Assembly (NCBI RefSeq): GCF_017114825.1
Contig: NZ_JADEVO010000021.1
Span: 31,131 to 95,130, forward strand
Direction: 5' to 3'
DNA: 64,000 nt
Origin: Pseudomonas gregormendelii
GTDB taxonomy: Bacteria; Pseudomonadota; Gammaproteobacteria; Pseudomonadales; Pseudomonadaceae
Of the stretch, positions 42,766 to 49,611 are shown piece after piece. The position numbers were made by a program, and so were the translations under genes. The number at the start of each line of letters is the position of its first letter. Positions within the stretch are counted from its first letter, which is position 1. The notes beneath the pieces are model-generated. The model did no database searches, was not told the origin of the DNA, and worked only from the letters and a program-made list of their open reading frames with translations.

Positions 42766-42897
42766 TGTAGGAGCGAGCTTGTTCCGGGCGGCGATCCGAC
42801 GATGGTCGCAAACGATAACGCGGTGTGCGTGACACCCCCGCAGCGTTCTCGGGTTCACCGTCGGATCGCCGCCCCGACCAAGCTCGCTCCTGCAGTC
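42766..42897. repeat. Composite inverted repeat, family B with extended arms
   Basis: The outer arms (TGTAGGAGCGAGCTTG and CAAGCTCGCTCCTGCA) are family B. Between them each arm carries an added perfect complement: GGGCGGCGATCCGACG near 42787-42802 and CGTCGGATCGCCGCCC near 42858-42874. The core still has AACGATAA, GACACCC and GCAGCGTTCTC, as in the elements at 2779 and 59616. It lies in a divergent promoter gap. Confidence 0.88.
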
Positions 42898-42922
42898 CGA
42901 CACCCATCAGACAGTGAAGACA

Positions 42923-43132
42923 ATGGAAGACACCGACCTGCAAGCGCTGATGGCCAGACTCGAGTTGTTAATTAACCGGGTCGAGCAACTAAAGAGCCAA
43001 AACGGACTCCTATTAGCTCAGGAAAAGACCTGGCGCGAGGAACGCGCGCACCTCATTGAAAAAAATGAAATCGCTCGGCGTAAGGTCGAATCGATGATTT
43101 CGCGCCTCAAGGCCCTGGAGCAAGACTCATGA
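42923..43132 (+). CDS. Small coiled-coil protein coupled to zapA (TIGR02449-like)
   Basis: This 69-residue protein is almost entirely a heptad coiled coil (LQALMARLELLINRVEQLKS, then NGLLLAQEKTWREERAHLIE and ARRKVESMISRLKALE). Hydrophobic residues recur every three or four positions. It resembles the TIGR02449 family, found just before zapA in many gamma-proteobacteria. Its stop codon overlaps the zapA start as ATGA, so the two are translated together. The ATG at 42923 is preceded by AGTGAAGACA; a GTG three codons upstream is possible. By size and build it recalls ZapB, the coiled-coil partner of ZapA, but that link is inference. Confidence 0.88.
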   Translation: MEDTDLQALMARLELLINRVEQLKSQNGLLLAQEKTWREERAHLIEKNEIARRKVESMISRLKALEQDS

Positions 43133-43446
43133 GTTCAAGCAATAGCGTTACCGTGCAGATCCTCGATAAAGAGTATTCGATCATCTGCCCCCAGGAAGAG
43201 CGCAGCAACCTGGTGAGCGCCGCCCGTTACCTGGACGGCAAGATGCGCGAGATCCGCAGCAGCGGCAAAGTCATCGGTGCCGATCGCATTGCCGTGATGG
43301 CCGCGCTGAACATCACGCACGACCTCCTGCACAAGGAAGAACGCCCGGATGTACAGGCCAGCGGCTCGACCCGGGAGCAGGTTCGCGACCTGCTCGATCG
43401 TGTCGATCTGGTGCTCGCTACCGATCCGGACGTCACCAAGGGCTGA
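43129..43446 (+). CDS. zapA: Cell division protein ZapA
   Basis: This 105-residue cytoplasmic protein binds FtsZ and bundles its filaments at the division ring. The N-terminal domain SNSVTVQILDKEYSIICPQE, then ERSNLVSAARYLDGKMREIR, is the ZapA signature; the C-terminal half is a helical coiled coil (AVMAALNITHDLLHKEE). The ATG overlaps the coiled-coil gene. GGAG lies 10 bases upstream. The 6S RNA gene follows at once, as in many gamma-proteobacteria. Confidence 0.96.
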   Translation: MSSSNSVTVQILDKEYSIICPQEERSNLVSAARYLDGKMREIRSSGKVIGADRIAVMAALNITHDLLHKEERPDVQASGSTREQVRDLLDRVDLVLATDPDVTKG

Positions 43447-43477
43447 TTCGTGCGACTGCTTGGGGTATACTCGCATC

Positions 43478-43654
43478 ACTCCCTGGGGTGCTTGCCAGTT
43501 GACCACGTCCCTGAGCCGATTCGCACTACCCTGGAGGTTGCACGTTGGGCTGGTGTGCATGTCCGCTAGACGGAAAGCCTTAAAGCCTACTGCATCTTCC
43601 ACCTTGAACTTTCGGGTTCAAGGGCTAAGTCAGCAGCGGTTCATCCGGGGAGCC
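43478..43654 (+). ncRNA. ssrS: 6S RNA
   Basis: The gene lies between zapA and the 5-formyl-THF cyclo-ligase, the conserved site of 6S RNA. A TATACT -10 box at 43466-43471 places the start at about 43478. The 5' end CACTCCCTGGGGTG pairs with the 3' end CATCCGGGGAGCC as the closing stem of the long hairpin, and the interior gives the interrupted stems and large central bulge expected of a promoter mimic that binds sigma-70 RNA polymerase. The ends are estimates to within a few bases. Confidence 0.9.
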
Positions 43655-43664
43655 TGATTCCAGT

Positions 43665-43699
43665 CCGATGCCGGTTTCGTTACCGGCATCGGCTTTTTT
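43665..43699 (+). terminator. Rho-independent terminator just after 6S RNA
   Basis: CCGATGCCGGT at 43665-43675 pairs with ACCGGCATCGG at 43682-43692, followed by CTTTTTT. It lies before the 5-formyl-THF cyclo-ligase start. Confidence 0.93.
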
Positions 43700-43739
43700 A
43701 CGGGTACGATTTAGTCACCCGACCCGCGAGCCCGAATCC

Positions 43740-44354
43740 ATGACCGAACCTGCGCTGCTGCCCCGCCCGCAACTTCGACGCATGCTGCGCAAGGCTCGCC
43801 GCGCACTGACTCCCAGTCAACAGCGCCAGGCCGCTCGCGGGCTGTATAGGCAACTGGCCCAGCATCCGCTGTTTCGCCGCGCAAAACATATCTCGCTCTA
43901 CTTGCCCACCGACGGTGAAATTGATCCGCGCCTGCTGCTGCGTGCGGCTCAGCAAAGGGGCAAGGTGACGTACCTGCCAGTGCTCAGCGCCTGGCCACGA
44001 ACGCGCATGGTGTTCCAGCGAATTCGCCCCGGGGATAAACTCAAGCCCAACCGCTTCCGCATCCTCGAGCCCCGAGCCAACCTCGCTTCGCAGCGCAAAG
44101 TCTGGACGCTTGACCTGGTCCTGCTGCCATTAGTCGGTTTTGACGACGTCGGCGGACGCCTGGGCATGGGTGGCGGTTTTTATGACAGGAGCCTGGCGTA
44201 TCTGGCACGCCGCAAAAGCTGGCGCAAGCCGACGCTGCTGGGGCTGGCTCATGAATGTCAGAAAGTCGAGCGACTGGCTCAAGCGAGCTGGGATGTGCCG
44301 CTGCAGGGAACGGTAACGGACAGGGGCTGGTATTTCGCAGGTATCGCACCGTAG
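43740..44354 (+). CDS. ygfA: 5-formyltetrahydrofolate cyclo-ligase
   Basis: This 204-residue ATP-dependent enzyme converts 5-formyl-THF to 5,10-methenyl-THF. It opens MTEPALLPRPQLRRMLRKAR, carries the phosphate-binding region LLPLVGFDDVGGRLGMGGGF followed by YDRSLAYL, and has the family length. The ATG at 43740 comes just after the terminator of 6S RNA; a longer frame would run through that terminator and is unlikely. Its place next to 6S RNA is conserved in gamma-proteobacteria. Together with the gcv operon it belongs to one-carbon metabolism, though the two loci are 9 kb apart. Confidence 0.95.
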   Translation: MTEPALLPRPQLRRMLRKARRALTPSQQRQAARGLYRQLAQHPLFRRAKHISLYLPTDGEIDPRLLLRAAQQRGKVTYLPVLSAWPRTRMVFQRIRPGDKLKPNRFRILEPRANLASQRKVWTLDLVLLPLVGFDDVGGRLGMGGGFYDRSLAYLARRKSWRKPTLLGLAHECQKVERLAQASWDVPLQGTVTDRGWYFAGIAP

Positions 44355-44441
44355 GAGCAAAGCTTGCTCACGATAGCGATCTTTCAGGCAGATGGATGTT
44401 GAATGTGACGCCGCCGTCGCGAGCAAGCTTTGCTCCTACAG
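44351..44441. repeat. REP-type inverted repeat, family B
   Basis: GTAGGAGCAAAGCTTGCTCA and its complement GCGAGCAAGCTTTGCTCCTA with a 43-base interior. The first arm overlaps the stop codon of the cyclo-ligase gene. The interior lacks the conserved core seen in the other family B elements. Confidence 0.88.
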
Positions 44442-44462
44442 GTGCGGCGTCCGGAAATCAGA

Positions 44463-44615
44463 TCAGCGCTTGAAGGCCGACGGCTGTTGTTGCTGGGTCA
44501 ATTCCATAGGAGCGTCAGTCTTGTTGCTCCACAGACTTTGGGCATAACCGGTGGTCACGACGCCGAGGCCGAACAAAATAACCAAAATCCATAGTAAATC
44601 CGGTTTGCGTTTCAT
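44463..44615 (-). CDS. 50-residue single-pass membrane protein of unknown function
   Basis: This short gene encodes MKRKPDLLWILVILFGLGVV followed by TTGYAQSLWSNKTDAPMELT and QQQQPSAFKR. A positively charged start, one hydrophobic segment at about residues 7-25 and a short polar tail with a glutamine run are clear. GGGGGG lies 6 bases before the ATG. It lies between the cyclo-ligase REP element and the EVE-domain gene, on the opposite strand to both. It is too small for length-based gene finding. I recall no family name; membrane topology (N-in, tail outside) is inferred. The codon use and reading frame look normal for this genome. Confidence 0.75.
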   Translation of the reverse strand: MKRKPDLLWILVILFGLGVVTTGYAQSLWSNKTDAPMELTQQQQPSAFKR

Positions 44616-44809
44616 CGATTGCCCCCCAAAGGCATATCAACACGATGACAGCAGCGGTTTCCGTTGTAGGCCGTGCAGCAGCGTCAAGCTAAGAAGGCCG
44701 GCATTTTGCGACAACGGGACCCTACACGCAAACGCTGGCGTCAACCGACTGTCGGTTTGTCATAAAATTGCCCGACAACTTGCCCACTCACTTCGCAAGG
44801 AGCAAAACC

Positions 44810-45259
44810 ATGGCCTATTGGCTGATGAAATCCGAGCCCGACGAACTGTCCATAAAGGACCTGGCAAAGTTGGGCACAGCGCGCTGGGACGGGGTTCGCA
44901 ACTATCAGGCGCGCAATTTCCTGCGGGCCATGGCGGTGGGCGACGAGTTTTTCTTCTACCACTCCAGCTGCCCGGAACCGGGGATCGCCGGGATCGGCAG
45001 GATCATTGAAGCCGCATACCCGGACCCTACCGCCCTGGAGCCTGAAAGCCATTACTACGACCCGAAGGCCACGGCCGAGAAAAACGCCTGGAGCGCGATT
45101 GATGTCGCCCATGTGGAGACGTTTGCCAAGGTGTTGAAGCTGGACTACCTGAAACAGCAGGCGGCGCTGGCCGAGATGCCGCTGGTGCAGAAAGGCTCGC
45201 GGCTGTCGGTGATGCCGGTTACGGCAGAGCAGTGGGCGGCGGTGATTGCTTTGCGCTAA
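44810..45259 (+). CDS. EVE-domain protein
   Basis: This 149-residue protein is a single EVE domain, a PUA-like fold: AYWLMKSEPDELSIKDLAKL at the start, then WDGVRNYQARNFLRAMAVGD with the family RNYQARN motif, and GDEFFFYHSSCPEPGIAGIG. EVE domains read modified bases in DNA or RNA; the bacterial stand-alone form has no settled role. AAGGAGCAAAACC precedes the ATG. Upstream (44616-44809) nothing but the divergent promoter region is seen. A degenerate REP element follows. Confidence 0.92.
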   Translation: MAYWLMKSEPDELSIKDLAKLGTARWDGVRNYQARNFLRAMAVGDEFFFYHSSCPEPGIAGIGRIIEAAYPDPTALEPESHYYDPKATAEKNAWSAIDVAHVETFAKVLKLDYLKQQAALAEMPLVQKGSRLSVMPVTAEQWAAVIALR

Positions 45260-45263
45260 TGCA

Positions 45264-45343
45264 CAAAAGATCGCAACCTGCGGCAGCGCCTACAGACGTT
45301 CGCGCTCACAGACAGGAATTGTCGCTGGCTGCCATCTTTTGAT
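45264..45343. repeat. REP-type inverted repeat, family A, degenerate
   Basis: AAAAGATCGCAACCTGCGGC with AGCGCCTACAG and, 30 bases on, GCTGGCTGCCATCTTTTGAT. The second arm has lost most of its GTAGGAGC part and has mismatches, so the pairing is weaker than in the other copies. Confidence 0.75.
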
Positions 45344-45366
45344 GTTTCAATCAGACAAAGAAAGGC

Positions 45367-45774
45367 TTACTGGATAATAAGGTTGTTGAACAACAGATCC
45401 TCAACCACCGGCTTGCCCGTCTCGTCATTCATGATTTGCTGGGTCTGCTTCAAGGCTTCCTGACGCAGTTTCTCCTTGGCCTCCACATTGTTCATCGCCT
45501 CGGTCGTCTGCTGCGCGAACAACGCCACCAGCTGATTGCGAATCAACGGCTCGTTGGCCTTCACCAGTTTGGTCGCCTCATCCCCAGTGACGCGCAAGGC
45601 GACATCCGCCTTGTAGACCTTGAGCTTGGGCGTGCCGTCCAGGCCGTAGTTGCCCACAAATGGCGGGGTCAGGGTGATGTAGTTGACCTTCGGCGCTACT
45701 TCTTCCTTGGCTTCTTCGGCCATCGCTGCCACCGGCAGACACAGGGCCAGCATCAATACGGTCCACGCTTTCAC
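45367..45774 (-). CDS. FliL-like protein, secreted or membrane-anchored
   Basis: This 135-residue protein begins with a GTG codon, 5 bases or so after AAGGAGCGAATT, and a signal-like N-terminus (VKAWTVLMLALCLPVAAMAE). The rest resembles the periplasmic domain of FliL: KVNYITLTPPFVGNYGLDGT, LKVYKADVALRV and NNVEAKEKLRQEALKQTQQI, ending with VEDLLFNNLIIQ. A true FliL has a membrane anchor and sits in a flagellar operon; this one stands alone. Stand-alone FliL-like proteins occur at this place in other pseudomonads. Flagellar or stator work is only a guess. Confidence 0.85.
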   Translation of the reverse strand: MKAWTVLMLALCLPVAAMAEEAKEEVAPKVNYITLTPPFVGNYGLDGTPKLKVYKADVALRVTGDEATKLVKANEPLIRNQLVALFAQQTTEAMNNVEAKEKLRQEALKQTQQIMNDETGKPVVEDLLFNNLIIQ

Positions 45775-45924
45775 AATTCGCTCCTTATCCGGTTTGCGGC
45801 CTAGCATAACGACCCGCTGCGTCAGCACAAGCTTATGGCTGACTATCAGGGCGAGGCATGCTCGTTGACCCGTTGACTCACACACCTACACTTATCGGCC
45901 ATCACTCCCAAAGGAATAGCCCTG

Positions 45925-46902
45925 ATGAAAGCCGTGCTGTGCAAAGCCTTCGGCCCTGCCGAATCGCTGGTGCTGGAAGACGTCGCCAGCCCTGTCGCAA
46001 AAAAGAATGAAATCCTGCTGGACGTGCACGCCGCCGGGGTCAATTTCCCGGACACGCTGATCATCGAGGGCAAATACCAGTTCAAGCCGCCCTTCCCGTT
46101 TTCCCCTGGTGGCGAGGCGGCTGGCGTAGTGAGTGCGGTCGGTGAAAAAGTCAGCCATTTGAAAGTCGGTGACCGCGTCATGGCCTTGACCGGCTGGGGC
46201 AGTTTCGCCGAGCAGGTGGCAGTGCCAGGCTATAACGTGTTGCCGATTCCGCCGTCGATGGACTTCAACACCGCCGCTGCGTTCAGCATGACCTACGGCA
46301 CATCAATGCACGCCCTCAAGCAAAGGGGCAGCCTGCAGCCGGGTGAAACCCTGCTGGTGCTGGGCGCCTCCGGAGGGGTCGGCCTGGCCGCCGTGGAAAT
46401 CGGCAAAGCCATGGGCGCACGGGTGATCGCCGCCGCCAGCAGCGCGGAAAAGCTTGCAGTGGCCAAGGCGGCCGGCGCAGATGAGCTGATCAACTACAGC
46501 GAAACCAGCCTCAAGGATGAGGTCAAACGCCTGACCGATGGCCAGGGCGCCGACGTGATCTACGACCCGGTCGGCGGCGACCTGTTCGACCAGGCCATCC
46601 GCGCCATCGCCTGGAACGGCCGCCTGCTGGTAGTGGGTTTTGCCAGTGGGCGCATTCCGGAACTGCCGGTGAACCTTGCGTTGCTCAAGGGCGCAGCGGT
46701 AGTCGGGGTGTTCTGGGGCTCGTTTGCCCAACGCCAGCCGCAAGACAATGCGGCGAACTTCCAGCAGCTGTTTGGCTGGTTCGCTGAAGGCAAATTGAAG
46801 CCTCTGGTGTCGCAGGTGTATCCGCTCAGCAATGCGGCACAGGCAATCAATGACCTTGGACAGCGCAAGGCGGTCGGCAAGGTGGTGGTGCAAGTTCGCT
46901 AA
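45925..46902 (+). CDS. Zinc-independent quinone oxidoreductase-like dehydrogenase
   Basis: This 325-residue medium-chain reductase has the catalytic N-terminal barrel (VHAAGVNFPDTLIIEGKYQF) without the zinc-binding cysteines of alcohol dehydrogenases. Its Rossmann domain has the NADPH loop LVLGASGGVGLAAVEIGKAM at about residues 142-161. The zinc-free QOR group reduces quinones or enones with NADPH; the substrate is unknown. AAAGGAATAGCCCTG precedes the ATG. It ends with a GC-rich hairpin, CCTGGAC...GTCCAGG at 46921-46941. The gene is divergent from the FliL-like gene. Confidence 0.93.
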   Translation: MKAVLCKAFGPAESLVLEDVASPVAKKNEILLDVHAAGVNFPDTLIIEGKYQFKPPFPFSPGGEAAGVVSAVGEKVSHLKVGDRVMALTGWGSFAEQVAVPGYNVLPIPPSMDFNTAAAFSMTYGTSMHALKQRGSLQPGETLLVLGASGGVGLAAVEIGKAMGARVIAAASSAEKLAVAKAAGADELINYSETSLKDEVKRLTDGQGADVIYDPVGGDLFDQAIRAIAWNGRLLVVGFASGRIPELPVNLALLKGAAVVGVFWGSFAQRQPQDNAANFQQLFGWFAEGKLKPLVSQVYPLSNAAQAINDLGQRKAVGKVVVQVR

Positions 46903-47149
46903 AGCTCTGGAGCAGTCTGGCCTGGACCCACCCCGTCCAGGTCAACTCCTCAGCCGGACTTCCTCCATGAATCGATTCGCGAACTGCTTCCTGCATAGGT
47001 TACGGGCCGAAAACCCGAAAAAGAACGTGATGACTTCCGGTACGCACGCAGGACATGTCCCATAAAACCTGGCTAAAACGTGCGCCCGAGTGCCTGAGCG
47101 CGGCCAAAGTAATCTTTCCTGCAACGTCCTTCACTTATGTCTGAGCGAC

Positions 47150-47167
47150 ATGTTCGTAAAAGAACAT
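47150..47167. promoter_or_regulatory. GlpR-like operator, upstream copy
   Basis: ATGTTCG-TAAA-AGAACAT matches the E. coli GlpR consensus WATGTTCGWTAWCGAACATW with one change (C to A in the right half) and weaker outer bases. It lies about 110 bases before the glpT start codon. Confidence 0.7.
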
Positions 47168-47212
47168 GCGATCTCGGACATTTCCGCTGTTTGGTCGATG
47201 GCTACCGGTGCT

Positions 47213-47230
47213 ATTTTCGGTAACGAAACT
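47213..47230. promoter_or_regulatory. GlpR-like operator, downstream copy
   Basis: ATTTTCG-GTAA-CGAAACT keeps the central TTCG...CGAA core, with outer changes. It lies 45 bases before the glpT start and 63 bases (six turns) from the first copy, compatible with cooperative binding of a repressor. Confidence 0.55.
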
Positions 47231-47275
47231 GTAACATTCGCATCCGCAGTCAAAACAAGAATCTGGAGCTCTTGA

Positions 47276-48625
47276 ATGTTTGCTTTCTTTCGTCCTGCCG
47301 CGCATCAGGCTCCTTTGCCTGAAGACAAAATAGACAGTGCCTACCGACGCCATCGCTGGCAGATCTTTGCCGGTATCTTTATCGGCTACGCCGGATACTA
47401 CCTGCTGCGCAAAAACTTCTCATTGGCCATGCCCTACCTGATCGAAGAGGGTTACACCCGCGGCGAGCTGGGCCTGGCGCTGTCTGCCATCGCCATTGCC
47501 TATGGCCTGTCGAAATTCCTGATGGGCATCGTCTCCGACCGCTCGAACCCGCGCTTCTTCCTGCCGTTCGGGCTACTGGTGTCGGCCGGGGTCATGTTCA
47601 TTTTTGGTTTCGCGCCATGGGCGACGTCCAGTGTGACCATTATGTTCATCCTGCTGTTCATCAACGGCTGGGCCCAGGGCATGGGCTGGCCGCCGAGTGG
47701 CCGGACCATGGTCCACTGGTGGTCGCAAAAGGAACGCGGCGGCGTGGTGTCGCTGTGGAACGTGGCGCACAACGTCGGCGGCGGTTTGATCGGCCCGCTG
47801 TTCCTGCTGGGCATGGGCCTGTTCAACGACTGGCATGCGGCCTTCTATGTGCCTGCAGCCGTAGCCTTGGCCGTGGCGGTATTTGCCTTTGCCACCATGC
47901 GCGATACGCCACAATCGGTCGGCCTGCCGCCCATCGAGAAGTACAAGAACGATTATCCGGAAGGCTACGACGCCAGCCATGAAGAAGAATTCAGCGCCAA
48001 GGAAATCTTCGTCAAGTACGTGCTGCGCAACAAAATGCTCTGGTACATCGCCCTGGCCAACGTCTTCGTCTACCTGCTGCGCTACGGCGTGCTGGACTGG
48101 GCACCGACCTACCTCAAGGAAGCCAAGGGTTTCACCGTTGATAAAACCTCGTGGGCGTACTTCTTCTACGAGTGGGCCGGTATCCCGGGCACGCTGTTGT
48201 GCGGCTGGATGTCGGACAAGATCTTCCGCGGCAACCGCGGCCTGACCGGCATGGTGTTCATGGCACTGGTGACCGTGGCCACTCTGGTGTATTGGCTGAA
48301 CCCGGCTGGCAACCCGACCGTCGACATGATCGCGCTGGTTTCGATCGGCTTCCTGATCTACGGCCCGGTCATGCTGATCGGCCTGCAGGCACTGGAACTG
48401 GCGCCGAAGAAGGCAGCCGGTACGGCAGCAGGCTTTACCGGCCTGTTTGGCTACCTGGGTGGATCGGTGGCGGCCAGTGCGGCGATGGGCTACACCGTGG
48501 ACCACTTCGGCTGGGACGGCGGCTTCGTGCTATTGATCGGCGCGTGCCTGCTGGCCATGGCCTTCCTGGCCCCCACGCTGTGGCACAAGCAAGTGGCCAG
48601 TCAGAGCCGCGAAGCGGTCGCCTGA
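47276..48625 (+). CDS. glpT: sn-Glycerol-3-phosphate transporter
   Basis: This 449-residue major facilitator has twelve membrane segments and exchanges glycerol-3-phosphate for phosphate. The opening MFAFFRPAAHQAPLPEDKID leads to GYAGYYLLRKNFSLAMPYLI, where the arginine is the substrate-binding R of the family. The second half starts at LWYIALANVFVYLLRYGVLD, with its own conserved arginine (LRYG). TCTGGAG lies 7-10 bases before the ATG. Two GlpR-like operators precede it, so induction by glycerol-3-phosphate is likely. Its last 25 bases overlap the convergent chaC gene. GlpT also lets in fosfomycin. Confidence 0.96.
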   Translation: MFAFFRPAAHQAPLPEDKIDSAYRRHRWQIFAGIFIGYAGYYLLRKNFSLAMPYLIEEGYTRGELGLALSAIAIAYGLSKFLMGIVSDRSNPRFFLPFGLLVSAGVMFIFGFAPWATSSVTIMFILLFINGWAQGMGWPPSGRTMVHWWSQKERGGVVSLWNVAHNVGGGLIGPLFLLGMGLFNDWHAAFYVPAAVALAVAVFAFATMRDTPQSVGLPPIEKYKNDYPEGYDASHEEEFSAKEIFVKYVLRNKMLWYIALANVFVYLLRYGVLDWAPTYLKEAKGFTVDKTSWAYFFYEWAGIPGTLLCGWMSDKIFRGNRGLTGMVFMALVTVATLVYWLNPAGNPTVDMIALVSIGFLIYGPVMLIGLQALELAPKKAAGTAAGFTGLFGYLGGSVAASAAMGYTVDHFGWDGGFVLLIGACLLAMAFLAPTLWHKQVASQSREAVA

Positions 48626-49269
48626 TCCACTGAAGACTTGCAGCGCTTGAGCCGCGCCTCCAGATTTCGGTCTGGCATGGCGTGGCTACGCAGGGCGTGG
48701 GCGGTCTGCTCGACGTAATCGCGAGTAGTGCCGTAGCGCCCGCAAGCATTTTCGAATACCTGACTCAGCACGTGGTCCGGCAAGTTGCCGGCGTAGCTGG
48801 GCAAGTGTCGCTCCAACACGAACCCCAATGCCTGGACCTGACTTCCGTCTTCGAGACGGCAGTTGAGCCAGTGTGGGCGATAGGAAGGGAATGGCATTTC
48901 GCGCTGCCAGAGCGCATACAGCGAGGCATCCAGCTGTTCTTCCGGCAGGCGATAGGCGAAGCCGCTGCAGGAGCCGCCGCGATCCAGGCCAAACACCAGC
49001 CCGGGCACTTCAGGCGTGCCGCGATGTTCGTGCGACCACAGGTACAAACCGCGATGATAGCCATGCACCCGACCGCGTACCCGCTCTACAGCCGGGCACT
49101 CGGGCCGCCAGATCAAGGAACCGTAAGCGAACAGCCATACCGGCCCACCTTTGTGGCGCGCCATGGTGGACTGCATCGAGCTGAGCAATTGTTCGTGAGT
49201 GAGCTGCGGCCCCAGATCGAGCCGCGGAGGGTAAGCCAGATTCAAAAAAGCAGATTCAATGGCGCTCAT
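48601..49269 (-). CDS. chaC: ChaC-type gamma-glutamylcyclotransferase
   Basis: This 222-residue enzyme of the ChaC group cleaves glutathione to 5-oxoproline and Cys-Gly. The substrate-binding loop is VWLFAYGSLIWRPECP at about residues 44-60, with VHGYHRGLYLWSHEHRGTPE after it. The catalytic glutamate should lie in the segment around YRLPEEQLDASL. The ATG at 49269 gives the full family length; a start 31 codons later would omit a poorly conserved leader. Its last codons overlap the end of glpT on the other strand by 25 bases. Confidence 0.92.
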   Translation of the reverse strand: MSAIESAFLNLAYPPRLDLGPQLTHEQLLSSMQSTMARHKGGPVWLFAYGSLIWRPECPAVERVRGRVHGYHRGLYLWSHEHRGTPEVPGLVFGLDRGGSCSGFAYRLPEEQLDASLYALWQREMPFPSYRPHWLNCRLEDGSQVQALGFVLERHLPSYAGNLPDHVLSQVFENACGRYGTTRDYVEQTAHALRSHAMPDRNLEARLKRCKSSVDQATASRL

Positions 49270-49597
49270 GGCGATTAGCGTTCAGCTCCCCGCGAGTGAA
49301 GAATTACTTAATAGAACGCACCGCTGTAACAATAAGGCACATATGTTTTAAGGCAATTTAAGTGCCATGGCAGAGTTCTTAAATGATTGCCTTGATGAGA
49401 TATAACCTACCGGTATTTACAGTTTTCTATAAATACCGATCAGCTATATAGGGAGATATAAGCAAGCTAACCGTAGGAGCTGCCGCAGGCTGCGATCTTT
49501 TGATTTTCAAAACAAAGTCAAAAGATCGCAGCCTGCGGCAGCTCCTACAAGGGCAAGGTCAAGATCGAGGATCAAGATCGAGGATCAAGATCGCGGA
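49270..49597. other. AT-rich intergenic region with repeats
   Basis: The chaC promoter side (49270-49470) is unusually AT-rich for this chromosome and holds no coding frame. A family A REP lies at 49472-49549 and most of a 13-base tandem array follows at 49561-49611. I see no RNA gene. Confidence 0.6.
49472..49549. repeat. REP-type inverted repeat, family A
   Basis: CGTAGGAGCTGCCGCAGGCT with GCGATCTTTTGA and its exact complement (TCAAAAGATCGCAGCCTGCG with GCAGCTCCTAC) surround about 14 bases. Confidence 0.95.
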
Positions 49598-49611
49598 TCA
49601 AGATCGCGGCG
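49561..49611. repeat. 13-base tandem repeat across the reductase stop codon
   Basis: Units AAGATCGAGGATC (twice), AAGATCGCGGATC and a partial AAGATCGCGGCG run in direct order for 51 bases. The TGA stop codon of the ferredoxin-reductase (49598-49600) lies inside the last complete unit. Confidence 0.9.

Larger units (their letters stand above)
46903..47275. other. Regulatory region of glpT
   Basis: The 373 bases start with the hairpin CCTGGAC-CCACCCC-GTCCAGG (46921-46941), which has no T-run. They contain two GlpR-like operators (47150-47167 and 47213-47230) in the 130 bases before glpT. No open frame looks coding. A search for a further operon leader or attenuator gave nothing convincing. Confidence 0.6.
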
